NCBI GenBank assembly: GCA_937912115.1
Contig: CALDOI010000048.1
Coordinates: 1 to 64,000 of the forward strand
Origin: an uncultured Bacteroidota bacterium
GTDB lineage: Bacteria; Bacteroidota; Bacteroidia; Bacteroidales; F082
DNA: 64,000 nt
Direction: 5' to 3'
Shown here in pieces: positions 1-8,551 of this stretch; within the stretch, counting starts at the first letter, position 1; each line of letters opens with the position of its first letter. The position numbers and the translations under genes are program-made. The notes under the pieces are model-generated. The model was not told the origin of the DNA. It worked only from the letters and a program-made list of their open reading frames with translations, and did not search any database.

Positions 1-863
1 TACCTATAATTGATCCTGACTTAAAAATTGTAATTGACTACATGGTAGCTCATAAAGATGAACAACTTGAACTAGCAATGGGAACAAATAATAATGTTCT
101 TGGAATATTTCCTGCTGCTGGCGAGCAATGGGCACCGGGACTAATGACTAACAAATCTTATACAGATAAATTTGTGCAGATGATTATTAGTTCATTCGGA
201 TCAAAGGAGAATGTAATTAACTTTGTAAAAACAATTATGCTTGGAAATGAAATAGATGGCAATAAACCACCTCCAACTGATCCTCATTATCATGATTTCT
301 ACGCCAATTGGGTTCCTCAATCCTTTGAAAACTTAAAAGAATCGATGCATGAGGCAGGTTTAGGTAACATCCCAATTACAACAATAATTGCAAATTATCC
401 ACAGGGAAAACCTGTTTTAAATGATTCTGTGCAAACATCGGTTACAAGATATATTACCAATAACTGGAGTAGTACCTGGAACTCAGGAAATCCTTTTCTT
501 ATGTTTAATATGTACACCGAAGGAAAAAGTACTGATTTTGGTTTTGTAATTAATTATTTCACAGCTCTTGATAATATTTTTAATGATTCTCCAGGGGTTT
601 ATGTTGGTGAAACAGGATATACCGCAGAGTATGGTGTCGAAAATCAAGTTAAGGTTGTTAATCAAATTTTTAGCTGGTTAGAAGGTCAGTATCAGCATAA
701 TAAAATAACTATTCCACTATTTGTATTTATGGCTTTCGACAGACCCGATAAAGCTAAGTATCAAAAAAAGATGGGTATATTTAGTGATGATAGCAATAAC
801 AAGCCAATTGGATTAAAAACTAATATTGAAGTGCCTACTTGGGTTGGAGAAAAGAAAAAGTAA
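1..863 (+). CDS. GH17-like TIM-barrel glycoside hydrolase, 5'-partial
   Basis: The reading frame is open to the left edge (in-frame codons begin at base 3), so the ATG at 42 is probably internal and the true start lies outside the window. The visible ~287 residues look like the second half of a TIM-barrel glycosidase. 'MLGNEID' matches the Asn-Glu pair that carries the acid/base in clan GH-A enzymes, and 'GVYVGETGY' resembles the nucleophile strand of GH17 beta-1,3-glucanases (usually GETGWP). The C-terminus is short and carries no T9SS tail. Secretion cannot be judged because the N-terminus is missing. A role in beta-glucan or laminarin breakdown is inferred from family resemblance only; another GH-A family is possible. 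No terminator is visible after the stop. Confidence 0.55.
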   Translation, partial: PIIDPDLKIVIDYMVAHKDEQLELAMGTNNNVLGIFPAAGEQWAPGLMTNKSYTDKFVQMIISSFGSKENVINFVKTIMLGNEIDGNKPPPTDPHYHDFYANWVPQSFENLKESMHEAGLGNIPITTIIANYPQGKPVLNDSVQTSVTRYITNNWSSTWNSGNPFLMFNMYTEGKSTDFGFVINYFTALDNIFNDSPGVYVGETGYTAEYGVENQVKVVNQIFSWLEGQYQHNKITIPLFVFMAFDRPDKAKYQKKMGIFSDDSNNKPIGLKTNIEVPTWVGEKKK

Positions 864-933
864 CTAATTCAATAATAGGTTAAACTTGATAATAGCAAAC
901 AGTGATATTGCATTTATACGCATCGATATAAAC

Positions 934-2250
934 TCATTTTTGCTTTGGCAAACTAATTCCCAACCAAATCATTCCAACAACAGCCGACAGAAAAGAGGCC
1001 GCCATAATTCCTACTTTGGCAATTTGTTTATATTCAGCTGTAGCAAAAGCAAGGTCGGAGATAAACATCGACATGGTAAAACCAATTCCTGCAAGAAATG
1101 CAACTCCATAAATATGGTTCCACTTAACACCTTCTGGGAGTGTAGCAAATTTGAACTTAACAATTAAGTGTGAAAAAACAGAAATCCCAACAAACTTACC
1201 AACTAAAAGACCAACGATTATTCCTATGGATATGGGATGAAGTAACATATTAATAATACTACCTTCGATATGAACACCAGCATTACTCAGTGCAAAAACC
1301 GGCAGTATGAAAAATGTTATTATTGGATGCAAAGCATGCTCAAGTTTCTGGAGGGGTGTGTGCGCTAGATCATTTAGTTTCTCAATATCTGAAAGAATAT
1401 GGACTTGTTTTTGTGAAAGAAGGTTATGCTCAGTGGCTGGTTCTTTTTTAAATGCAGATGTTAACTTACATAGCTTGATCATAAAGCTATCTTCATCAAT
1501 TTTCGCACGTGCCGGAATTGTTAAGGCTATCAGCACTCCCGCTATTGTGGCATGAACTCCTGATAACATAAACGCAACCCATACACCAACAAAACCCACC
1601 ATAGCATAAAATAATGTGCGTCGAACACCAGCAAGGTTAGCAATTATTAATACGCCAAGAAAAAATGTAGCGGTAATTATTTCAGTATATACAATTGTAT
1701 CAGTATAGAAGAAAGCAATAACAAGCACAGCACCAAGATCATCCGCAATAGCCAGAGCTGTTAAAAATATTTTAAGATTAATATTAACTCTTTTTCCGAA
1801 CATAGCCATAAGCCCAAGGGCAAAAGCAATATCAGTTGCCATTGGGATTCCCCAGCCATCAATAATTTCTGGATTATTTATGGCAACAATGCTATATAAT
1901 ATTGCCGGAATTACCATTCCCCCAATTGCTGCAAATATTGGAAGTGAAGCTTTCTTAACCGAATTAAGCTCTCCTCCCATTATTTCACGCTTAATTTCCA
2001 AGCCAACGGTAAAAAAGAATATTGCCATTAATCCATCATTAATCCAATGATGCAGCGAACTAACCATATTAATATCACCCCAAACAAAACCAACCTTATA
2101 ATTATGCCACAAATTATGATAACTATCATGAAATGCTGAATTGGACCAATAAAGAGCAATTATAGTTGTGATAATTAGTATTACACCTCCTATGGTTTGC
2201 TCATTAATAAAACGAGTAATTGCAAAATGGGGTATGGGTTTATTCTTCAT
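934..2250 (-). CDS. nhaA: Na+/H+ antiporter NhaA
   Basis: Inner-membrane antiporter exchanging internal Na+ (or Li+) for external protons, used for pH and sodium homeostasis. The 438-residue protein has the family's hydrophobic helices and key motifs: 'GIPMATDIAFALG' carries the transport Asp equivalent to E. coli D133, and 'ALAIADDLGAVLVIAFFY' carries the D163/D164 pair. It is about 50 residues longer than E. coli NhaA, mostly because of a hydrophilic loop around residues 255-305. The ATG at 2250 gives the expected short cytoplasmic N-terminus before the first helix. A Bacteroidota -7 box lies about 20 bases upstream. It appears to be monocistronic. Its presence fits a marine or otherwise salty habitat, but that is inference. 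Confidence 0.95.
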   Translation of the reverse strand: MKNKPIPHFAITRFINEQTIGGVILIITTIIALYWSNSAFHDSYHNLWHNYKVGFVWGDINMVSSLHHWINDGLMAIFFFTVGLEIKREIMGGELNSVKKASLPIFAAIGGMVIPAILYSIVAINNPEIIDGWGIPMATDIAFALGLMAMFGKRVNINLKIFLTALAIADDLGAVLVIAFFYTDTIVYTEIITATFFLGVLIIANLAGVRRTLFYAMVGFVGVWVAFMLSGVHATIAGVLIALTIPARAKIDEDSFMIKLCKLTSAFKKEPATEHNLLSQKQVHILSDIEKLNDLAHTPLQKLEHALHPIITFFILPVFALSNAGVHIEGSIINMLLHPISIGIIVGLLVGKFVGISVFSHLIVKFKFATLPEGVKWNHIYGVAFLAGIGFTMSMFISDLAFATAEYKQIAKVGIMAASFLSAVVGMIWLGISLPKQK

Positions 2251-2269
2251 GAAATAAGTTTTTTGAGGT

Positions 2270-2303
2270 CAAATGTAACTAATCAAAATAATATCGGGGC
2301 AAA
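2270..2303 (-). promoter_or_regulatory. Putative housekeeping promoter of nhaA
   Basis: Read on the minus strand, TTTG is followed after 22 bases by TACATTTG, a match to the Bacteroidota -33/-7 pattern (TTTG, about 19-21 bases, TAnnTTTG). The -7 box sits about 20 bases before the nhaA ATG. The spacing is slightly long. Confidence 0.4.
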
Positions 2304-2370
2304 TTGGTTTTATTATCAACCCAAATAATGATATTTAGAATTTAATTAGTGGAACTAGTAATTTGCTTTT

Positions 2371-2847
2371 TCAATTGAAAATATGTAATAGAGAACCGTC
2401 ATACATGGCACTATATTCAATCAGCGGATAAACACCTTCTCCTGAAAATAATGACCCATCAAACATTTGATACAAATTTCCATTACAAGTATCTTTTATA
2501 AATGGATAATTCCCTCCAACAATAAGTTTTGTGCAGTCTTTCATGTATTCAATACAACATTCATATGGATTATCAGGAGGTTGGCGCTCATAGGCCTTAA
2601 ACTCATTCATGCTCAACCTATAAACAATTACTCCTCTACTATCGTAGGGTATATAAATTCCAGGTTGTTCCTCTAGATATAACCATCCCCCGGGTGTATT
2701 TAATTCTTGAAATATCGTAGTATTCGGATCTATAGTAACATTAATTATTGCTCTTGGAATATTTGGATTTATTGATCCTTTATTACATGCTGGGGCACAT
2801 AACAAAAGTAATGTCGCAATTATGATAGGTGAAATTTTAGTAATCAT
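2371..2847 (-). CDS. Putative lipoprotein, function unknown
   Basis: 158 residues. The N-terminus has a hydrophobic signal segment ending in a lipobox-like Cys ('LLLLCAPAC', mature protein starting CNKG), so it should be a lipidated envelope protein. The mature part is short and rich in Pro, Tyr and Cys, and contains a 'PYECCIEYMKDC' stretch. No domain is recognised. It is the last gene of a three-gene minus-strand set (3857 to 2371) with gaps of 2 and 18 bases, which predicts co-transcription with a predicted outer-membrane barrel and another lipoprotein. A shared envelope role is inferred from that arrangement only. Confidence 0.6.
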   Translation of the reverse strand: MITKISPIIIATLLLLCAPACNKGSINPNIPRAIINVTIDPNTTIFQELNTPGGWLYLEEQPGIYIPYDSRGVIVYRLSMNEFKAYERQPPDNPYECCIEYMKDCTKLIVGGNYPFIKDTCNGNLYQMFDGSLFSGEGVYPLIEYSAMYDGSLLHIFN

Positions 2848-2865
2848 TTCTAGCTTAGTGTAATT

Positions 2866-3483
2866 TTAGTACATAAAGGAAAGACCTATATTAAAGTCGA
2901 ACCATGAAAAATTTGTTGTACCAGCTGTTTTTAGAACAAAATTATAACGAGAACTAATATTTAATCCAAAGTTGCTAATAATAAAGGGTATTGTTATACC
3001 AACTTCTGGAGAAACGCCAAAATGAAACGAATTAGTATGTTGTGTTCCTATTATTCTAGATGATACCGATGAATTAATAAAGTATCCACCTATCCCAACA
3101 CCAATATAGGGAATAAATTTATCGCTGGGAATCATATAGTCAACAATAAATAGTATTGGAGCAGCATTTATTTTGTTCTCTAACCGAGTATATGTTGTGG
3201 TACTGCCATCTTCAAGATCGGATATCCCTTTATTTTCGTAGAAACCATTCCAACCAGTTCTTCCTCCAATAATAAAACTATTTCGGTAACAGTGTCGATA
3301 GTCAATGCTTATTCCAGAAAAAGAAGTATTTTTTATAAAATCTTTTGTTTGGCCTATTGGCTTTGCTATATCCCACTGTACCATAATTATTCCACCACTA
3401 TTAAAGTTTAGCAGGTCTGCAAACTGACCAAATACTGTTGTACTCGAAATTATAACCAAGGTAATAATGAATAATCTTTTCAT
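2866..3483 (-). CDS. Outer-membrane beta-barrel protein
   Basis: 205 residues with a Sec signal peptide ('MKRLFIITLVIISSTTVFGQ', cleavage probably after FG). The rest alternates hydrophobic and polar residues with Gly/aromatic turns ('YIGVGIGGYF', 'FGVSPEVGITIPFI'), and it ends in an aromatic-rich final strand (FNIGLSFMY). This is typical of the small 8-stranded OmpX/PorT-like barrels common in Bacteroidota. No enzymatic motif is visible. It starts 2 bases after the stop of the upstream lipoprotein gene and is followed by a second lipoprotein gene, so a barrel-lipoprotein complex is plausible but unproven. Confidence 0.7.
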   Translation of the reverse strand: MKRLFIITLVIISSTTVFGQFADLLNFNSGGIIMVQWDIAKPIGQTKDFIKNTSFSGISIDYRHCYRNSFIIGGRTGWNGFYENKGISDLEDGSTTTYTRLENKINAAPILFIVDYMIPSDKFIPYIGVGIGGYFINSSVSSRIIGTQHTNSFHFGVSPEVGITIPFIISNFGLNISSRYNFVLKTAGTTNFSWFDFNIGLSFMY

Positions 3484-3485
3484 TT

Positions 3486-3857
3486 CTAATCTTTTATAAA
3501 ACAGGAAGAGTTATTGGTAATTGCTGAATGCATATGGCCTGTTTTAACCATTGCCGAATTTTTATAACAACTATTATTAAAAAGCTGATCGTACCATTGC
3601 CGGTTTTGTCCTGCATTTTTTTTGATTTTGATTTTGTCAGATTTTATCATCATCCTCTTGGTTCTATCGCTTTGCATTTCAAAATGACGCTTCACCGCTT
3701 CATCATAATCCACAGCTTTACCCTGTTGATTTGCAGTATTCACCTTGGAGGGTTCGGGTTTTGTAATTATCTTTTTCGATTTACATCCAGCAATTACGAT
3801 CAAAAATAAAAAAGCCGACGCTATGATTATATATGTAAAATATTTTAAAAAATGCAT
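3486..3857 (-). CDS. Small putative lipoprotein, first gene of envelope operon
   Basis: 123 residues. The N-terminal hydrophobic helix ends in 'FLIVIAGCKSKK', a lipobox-like site. The remainder is basic (several Lys/Arg around 'SDRTKRMMIKSDKIKIKK') and ends in a His/Cys/Asn-rich tail ('GHMHSAITNNSSCF'). I do not recognise the family. The next gene (beta-barrel) starts 2 bases downstream, so translation is probably coupled. The unusual tail could be authentic or could come from a small frameshift near the 3' end; nothing in the DNA decides this. Confidence 0.55.
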   Translation of the reverse strand: MHFLKYFTYIIIASAFLFLIVIAGCKSKKIITKPEPSKVNTANQQGKAVDYDEAVKRHFEMQSDRTKRMMIKSDKIKIKKNAGQNRQWYDQLFNNSCYKNSAMVKTGHMHSAITNNSSCFIKD

Positions 3858-3959
3858 TTATATAGTTGTTCCTGCAAATTAATAACTTATTAATTAAAAT
3901 AAACGTTTTTTACATGAGTTTTATTTTTGTAAATTTGATGCAATCTTAAAATAAATAAA

Positions 3960-4664
3960 ATGAATATAGAAGCATTTTTTAAAATAACATACGGATTATA
4001 TATAGTAAGTTCTGGAAACAAAGATAATAAAAGCGGGTATATTGCTAATACTGCGTTCCAGGTAACAGCCGAACCTCCACAGGTTGCAATAGCATGTAAC
4101 AAGGATAACTACACAGCTAAACTTATTACTGAAAACAAAGCATTTTCCATCTCGATACTTAAGCAGGAAGCATCCCCTGAGATTATTGGAAAATTTGGAT
4201 ACAAAAGCGGGAATACCATGGATAAGTTTGTTGATACAAATTTTGTTGTTGGCAGTACAGGCATCCCGATTGTAACCGACGAATCAATTGCATGGTTTGA
4301 GTGTAAGCTTGTAAATCAGTTCGATGTAGGCACACATATTATTTATATTGGTGAAATTATCTACAACGAACTATTGGTTGCTGATGGCAATCCGCTCACA
4401 TACGATTATTACAGGAATGTTAAAAAAGGTAAGGCTCCTAAAAATGCACCTACATATATTAAACCTGTTGCTGAAACAAAACCAGAGAAAATTTCGGATT
4501 TAGGCCCAAAATACCAATGCATGGTTTGTGATCACATTTACGATCCTACTTTAGGTGACCCAGATGGAGGAATAGCTCCCGGTACACCATTCGAAGATAT
4601 TCCGGATGACTGGATTTGTCCGGTTTGCGGTGCAGAAAAAGCGGATTTTGAAGTTATTGAGTAG
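3960..4664 (+). CDS. Flavin reductase-like domain fused to rubredoxin (Hrb-type)
   Basis: 234 residues in two parts. Residues ~1-155 form a flavin reductase-like FMN-binding split barrel ('[19 protein letters not shown]', '[17 protein letters not shown]'). Residues ~180-234 are a complete rubredoxin with both Cys pairs ('[12 protein letters not shown]' and '[14 protein letters not shown]') for one Fe(Cys)4 site. The order matches the high-molecular-weight rubredoxins of anaerobes such as Moorella, where an NAD(P)H:rubredoxin oxidoreductase activity feeds flavodiiron proteins that reduce O2 or NO. No flavodiiron gene is adjacent, so the partner is unknown. A -7-like TATTTTTG lies at 3922-3929. 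The protein is cytoplasmic, with no signal peptide. It fits an anaerobe coping with oxidative stress. Confidence 0.85.
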   Translation: MNIEAFFKITYGLYIVSSGNKDNKSGYIANTAFQVTAEPPQVAIACNKDNYTAKLITENKAFSISILKQEASPEIIGKFGYKSGNTMDKFVDTNFVVGSTGIPIVTDESIAWFECKLVNQFDVGTHIIYIGEIIYNELLVADGNPLTYDYYRNVKKGKAPKNAPTYIKPVAETKPEKISDLGPKYQCMVCDHIYDPTLGDPDGGIAPGTPFEDIPDDWICPVCGAEKADFEVIE

Positions 4665-4676
4665 TTAGTAATTGCT

Positions 4677-4693
4677 TGCCTGCAAAGGCAGGA
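4677..4693. repeat. Small GC-rich palindrome
   Basis: CCTGC-aaag-GCAGG inverted repeat in the convergent gap after the rubredoxin-fusion gene. It stands out from the AT-rich surroundings and resembles the TGCCTG/CAGGCA palindrome found inside aspS at 51750. It could be a relic of the same repeat family or a bidirectional terminator stem, although no clear U-tract follows. Confidence 0.3.
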
Positions 4694-4726
4694 ATAATTG
4701 GTCATTAGATAATAGGGAGCTTGTGG

Positions 4727-5206
4727 CTATTTGGTATTACTATTCAAAAACTCATAAAATCCTTCGCTGGCATCTTCAAGTAGATCAAGCACAAGTTCAA
4801 ATCCATGATTACCTCCATAATATGGGTCGGGCACTTCAGTATGATTATAATTGTTGGAGAAATCTGTCATTTTATACAGTTTTTTAAGGTCTTCCTTATT
4901 ACGAGCCATATCCGCCAAATTTTTCATGTTTGAATCATCCATGCCTATTATGAAATCAAATTTATCCCAATCTTTTTCCGGTTTAAACGGACGAGATATT
5001 GATGTAAGGTTGTAACCACGACGTACTGCATGACTTTGCATTCTTTGATCAGCCGGTTCACCTTCATGATACCCATATGTTCCTGCTGAGTCGATGTCGA
5101 ATTGATGACTTAGTCTTTTTTTCTTAACCAGCCCTTTAAATACAGCCTCAGCACTGGGTGAACGGCAAATATTTCCAAGGCATACAAATAATATACGTGT
5201 TTTCAT
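4727..5206 (-). CDS. Low-molecular-weight protein-tyrosine phosphatase
   Basis: Cytoplasmic phosphatase that removes phosphate from tyrosine (or small phospho-substrates) through a Cys nucleophile. The P-loop 'CLGNICRSPSAEAV' (CX5R) is next to the N-terminus as usual, and the catalytic-acid loop 'EVPDPYYGG' supplies the Asp. The ORF track starts at 5290, but family members start just before the P-loop strand ('MKTRILFVCLGNICR'), so I use the ATG at 5206, giving 159 residues, the normal length. It converges with the rubredoxin-fusion gene. The physiological substrate cannot be read from context; no capsule or tyrosine-kinase genes are nearby. Confidence 0.9.
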   Translation of the reverse strand: MKTRILFVCLGNICRSPSAEAVFKGLVKKKRLSHQFDIDSAGTYGYHEGEPADQRMQSHAVRRGYNLTSISRPFKPEKDWDKFDFIIGMDDSNMKNLADMARNKEDLKKLYKMTDFSNNYNHTEVPDPYYGGNHGFELVLDLLEDASEGFYEFLNSNTK

Positions 5207-5370
5207 AGGTGTTTTTTTATACAAAAAGCCAAATCTTTCATTGATTAACAAAGATGGTAATTCCTTTACTATTAAGCTTAAATTAATCACATAATTATTT
5301 TGTTAATTATTTAACAGATAAACAACATTGGTTACATTTGCACTCACAAAATTAATTCACTATTAGTGTT

Positions 5371-5784
5371 TTGAAGCATATATTTGCTGTTATATTAACA
5401 AGCTTTGTCCTGCTAACCTATATTGTTGGGCTGTCTAATTATGTAGTAACAAACCTATTGCATTTTATTCACCACAGCCTGTCACATACACTTTATCAGC
5501 ATAACCATCATTCCCAAAATGAATATGGGAGTCACGGCCATTCACATAATAGTTTTGTCGATTATTCCCTTTTTGTAGAAGACAATAAGAAAGGTATTGA
5601 ATCAAACAATGAAGCATTACCAAATAATACGAAAGTAGAATTTTTTAGTCATGTTTTTAGTGGTGAATGTTCCATTTTAATTGATTTTCATTTATTGAAG
5701 ATAAATCATTCAATGAGCCAAAACTTTCTCATATCACAAGCCCAAAAACCCCCATATCCTCCTCCTCGCTTTTTAGCTTCTTAA
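5371..5784 (+). CDS. His-rich small membrane or exported protein next to TonB receptor
   Basis: 137 residues from a TTG start; no ATG is available in frame. An N-terminal hydrophobic segment ('HIFAVILTSFVLLTYIVGL') is followed by a His-dense region ('HFIHHSLSHTLYQHNHHS' and 'YGSHGHSHNSF') and a proline-rich end ('KPPYPPPRFLAS'). The His cluster suggests binding of a divalent metal such as Zn, Ni, Cu or Co. It lies 256 bases upstream of a TonB receptor that itself carries a His-containing plug motif, so the two may form a metal-acquisition unit. A -7 element TACATTTG is at 5333-5340. I do not recognise a named family; function is inference. Confidence 0.6.
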   Translation: MKHIFAVILTSFVLLTYIVGLSNYVVTNLLHFIHHSLSHTLYQHNHHSQNEYGSHGHSHNSFVDYSLFVEDNKKGIESNNEALPNNTKVEFFSHVFSGECSILIDFHLLKINHSMSQNFLISQAQKPPYPPPRFLAS

Positions 5785-5798
5785 AACTTATTTTATTG

Positions 5799-5834
5799 AA
5801 TAGCAGCTCCAAACAGTTGCTGCTATTTGTGTTT
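5799..5834 (+). terminator. Hairpin after His-rich gene, probable terminator or attenuator
   Basis: Perfect 9-bp inverted repeat AATAGCAGC / GCTGCTATT with an 11-base spacer, followed by a T-rich tgtgttt. It sits 15 bases after the His-rich gene and ahead of the TonB receptor. It may separate the two transcripts or attenuate read-through. The remaining spacer (5835-6040) shows no other structure I can support. Confidence 0.5.
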
Positions 5835-6040
5835 AATGATACATTTTACATGTGTCAAATGTTACTATATTACACTATTTGATTCTAATACGTGGTTATT
5901 TTTATTAGTGTTCATTTGCCTTAATATTAACCTCAATACTGCCAAAAAACAGTAATTAGTTATTTTTTTCAGCCGGTATATTGTTCTGAGTTTATTTACT
6001 CAGTCTAGAAGGTACGGCTTCACAATTAATAGATAAATAA

Positions 6041-8446
6041 ATGATATTTAAAATAAATAGAAATACGATATTTAGTTTCCCGATACTATTATTAATACTG
6101 GCTCTTCATATTAATGTAAGTGGACAAAAAGCAGGTTCCATCGAAGGAATTGTAATGAATGCTGATGATGGACTTGGGATTCCATCAGTTAATGTAGTTG
6201 TTAAAAATACCATGCTTGGCTCATCAACCGGAATGCATGGTGGATATTCAATATCAAATATTCCAGTGGGGGAATATGAAATTATATTTTCATTTCTTGG
6301 ATTTGAAACCATTGAACAATCAATCGTTATTGAAACAGATAAAATGATAAAAATAGATGTTGCAATGAACCCCGCAGCTTTTAGTTTATCGTCAGTACAA
6401 ATTCAGGCCCATCGTTCATTTTCAGCTGCTTCTTCAAGGTCAATAAGGCAATTTGACATGAAAACACGACCTGCTCCATCCTCTCAGGATTTGTTGATGC
6501 TTGCGCCGGGATTAATTATTGCTCAACATGCAGGAGGTGGAAAAGCTGAACAGATATTTATGCGAGGCTTTGATGCCGATCACGGTACTGATGTTGCAAT
6601 TTCTGTGGATGGCTTACCTGTGAATATGGTAACGCATGGCCATGGACAGGGATATGCCGATCTGCATTTTTTAATTCCGGAAGTAGTTGAATCAATTGAT
6701 GTTTATAAGGGTCCATATTTTTCTCAATTTGGTGATTTTGCTACAGCAGGAGCTGTACAACTGGGGACAGTTGATCATCCTGAAAATAACATTGTGAAAA
6801 TTGAAGGTGGTATGTATAATACTGGAGAACTTACAACCGTGCTAAAAATACCAACTTCCGGTGTTCATCAAAGCGCGTACTTTGCAGGTCAATTTTATTC
6901 CACTGATGGCCCTTTCGAAAGTCCTCAAAATTTTAACCGGTTTAATGTTTTTGGCAAATTCCATACTCATTTCTCTGGCAAAAGTGAGTTGGCGGTTACT
7001 ATGGGTGCGTTTAGTTCTGCATGGGATGCATCCGGGCAAATCCCAACACGGGCAGTTAATGAAGGGGTAATTTCTCGCTTTGGAGCAATCGATGATATGG
7101 AGGGCGGTGTAACAAGCCGAACTAATTATTCAGTACTTTATGAATACGGAAAAGGCACTAATAATGAATTTACAATTCAGGGTTACTCAAGTTGGTATGA
7201 TTTTAAACTGTTTTCAAATTTCACATACTTTTTGTTAGATAGTGTTAACGGAGATATGATCGAGCAGACTGATAGCCGCTCAATATCAGGTATTAATAGT
7301 AAATATATCGTGAGATCAGCAATTGGCAATATTATAACGAAAACTTCTGTTGGAGGAGGGCTTCGTGCCGATAATATTAATGTCGGCCTGTGGAAAAGTC
7401 CTGATAGGATTCGTGACATTCAGTATCGTGATGATTTTGTTTCCCAAAGAAATCTCTTTTTGTGGGCAGAAGAAGTTTTTTATTTCAATACAAAATGGAG
7501 ATTACAAGTAGGTATCAGGGGTGATTATTTTACATTTGATATGAATGATAAACTTGATGGTAAGGCCGATACAATAACTTCACTGCCACATGCTTCCTCT
7601 TATGCTCAAAAATTAATTGTAAATCCAAAATTAAACATAGTATTTAGTCCCACTGGTTCAACGGAATTCTTCGTTAATGTTGGGTCTGGATTTCATTCAA
7701 ATGATGCCCGAGATGTAATTATCTCGCAACGAGTCAGTGAAATTGAACATGATCTCGAAAGAAAAGGATACTCGAAGTTTGAAATTGATTCCACACTAAT
7801 ATCTAGAAATTTTAATCCTGCAGCGGCTAATGTTAAAACTCTTCCCAGAGCTATTGGGGCTGAAATAGGCACAAAACTAAATTTTGGATCAAACATAATA
7901 CTTGGCCTTTCTTTATGGCAACTATACATGGAAGAAGAGCTAGTATTTGTAGGCGATGTTGGAAACACTGAAGTATCAGGAAGTACCCAGAGATTAGGCA
8001 TCGATCTTGAGGCAAGAATTCAACTTACTAAGTGGTTATGGGCTGATTTCGACCTTAATTTGGCAAAGGGAGTTTACATTGATGAACCAGTAGGTAATAA
8101 CTTCATCCCGTTAGCACCAAATATTACTTCCACAGGAGGGTTAACGGTAATTCATCCCATGGGTTTTGAAGGTTCGCTACGATACAGATATATAGGTTCA
8201 AGGCCTGCAAACGAAAATAATTCAGTAGTGGCACTTGGATACACATTAATAAATGCCAGATTAGGCTATAAATTTAAACATGTAACATTATTTGGAAATA
8301 TAGAGAACCTAGCTAATGCTGAGTGGAATGAGGCCCAATTTGATACTGAATCAAAACTAAAATTCGATACCGAATCGGTATCGGAAATAAACTTCACTCC
8401 AGGTAACCCATTTAACGTCAAATTAGGGCTAATTGTGCGCTTTTAA
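6041..8446 (+). CDS. TonB-dependent outer-membrane receptor, probable metal uptake
   Basis: 801 residues. A signal peptide ('FPILLLILALHINVSGQ') is followed by a carboxypeptidase-regulatory-like beta-sandwich (~30-115, 'GSIEGIVMNADDGLGIPSVN'). Next come a TonB plug domain (~135-245, 'QIFMRGFDADHGTDVAISVD', 'DVYKGPYFSQFGDFATAGAV') and a 22-strand-type barrel ending in 'NPFNVKLGLIVRF' with the terminal Phe. The plug carries the His-bearing stretch 'VTHGHGQGYADLHF'. It takes up a ligand using proton-motive force via TonB/ExbBD, which are not in this window. The His-rich neighbour and the absence of a SusD partner argue for a metal or metallophore ligand rather than glycan; the exact ligand is unknown. 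Confidence 0.85.
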   Translation: MIFKINRNTIFSFPILLLILALHINVSGQKAGSIEGIVMNADDGLGIPSVNVVVKNTMLGSSTGMHGGYSISNIPVGEYEIIFSFLGFETIEQSIVIETDKMIKIDVAMNPAAFSLSSVQIQAHRSFSAASSRSIRQFDMKTRPAPSSQDLLMLAPGLIIAQHAGGGKAEQIFMRGFDADHGTDVAISVDGLPVNMVTHGHGQGYADLHFLIPEVVESIDVYKGPYFSQFGDFATAGAVQLGTVDHPENNIVKIEGGMYNTGELTTVLKIPTSGVHQSAYFAGQFYSTDGPFESPQNFNRFNVFGKFHTHFSGKSELAVTMGAFSSAWDASGQIPTRAVNEGVISRFGAIDDMEGGVTSRTNYSVLYEYGKGTNNEFTIQGYSSWYDFKLFSNFTYFLLDSVNGDMIEQTDSRSISGINSKYIVRSAIGNIITKTSVGGGLRADNINVGLWKSPDRIRDIQYRDDFVSQRNLFLWAEEVFYFNTKWRLQVGIRGDYFTFDMNDKLDGKADTITSLPHASSYAQKLIVNPKLNIVFSPTGSTEFFVNVGSGFHSNDARDVIISQRVSEIEHDLERKGYSKFEIDSTLISRNFNPAAANVKTLPRAIGAEIGTKLNFGSNIILGLSLWQLYMEEELVFVGDVGNTEVSGSTQRLGIDLEARIQLTKWLWADFDLNLAKGVYIDEPVGNNFIPLAPNITSTGGLTVIHPMGFEGSLRYRYIGSRPANENNSVVALGYTLINARLGYKFKHVTLFGNIENLANAEWNEAQFDTESKLKFDTESVSEINFTPGNPFNVKLGLIVRF

Positions 8447-8467
8447 TTGTAGTTTTGCAAAAAATTT

Positions 8468-8517
8468 GAGGCTGTCTGAAAAACATAAAATATTACATGG
8501 TTTTTTTAGATGGTCTC
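8468..8517. other. Imperfect long hairpin between TonB receptor and ptb
   Basis: GAGGCTGTCT at 8468-8477 pairs with AGATGGTCTC at 8508-8517 (10 pairs including three G-U). The stem continues through an A-run and a matching T-run toward the loop. It may work as the receptor-gene terminator or be a small relic element. GAGGCTGTCTGAAAA-like sequence is often seen near Bacteroidota mobile-element ends, but no transposase is present. Confidence 0.35.
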
Positions 8518-8551
8518 ATTATTTAATAACCATAAAACAGAAGATTAAATA

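Noticed and set aside
886-1167. 93-residue plus-strand ORF over nhaA
   Set aside because: It is a frame shadow of the well-supported nhaA gene on the opposite strand and has no recognisable features.
3486-3600. Frameshift at the end of the small lipoprotein gene
   Set aside because: The His/Cys/Asn-rich tail is odd, but no alternative frame gives a more convincing continuation before the next gene.
8468-8517. Insertion-sequence end
   Set aside because: Only one end-like sequence exists; there is no transposase, second end or target duplication.
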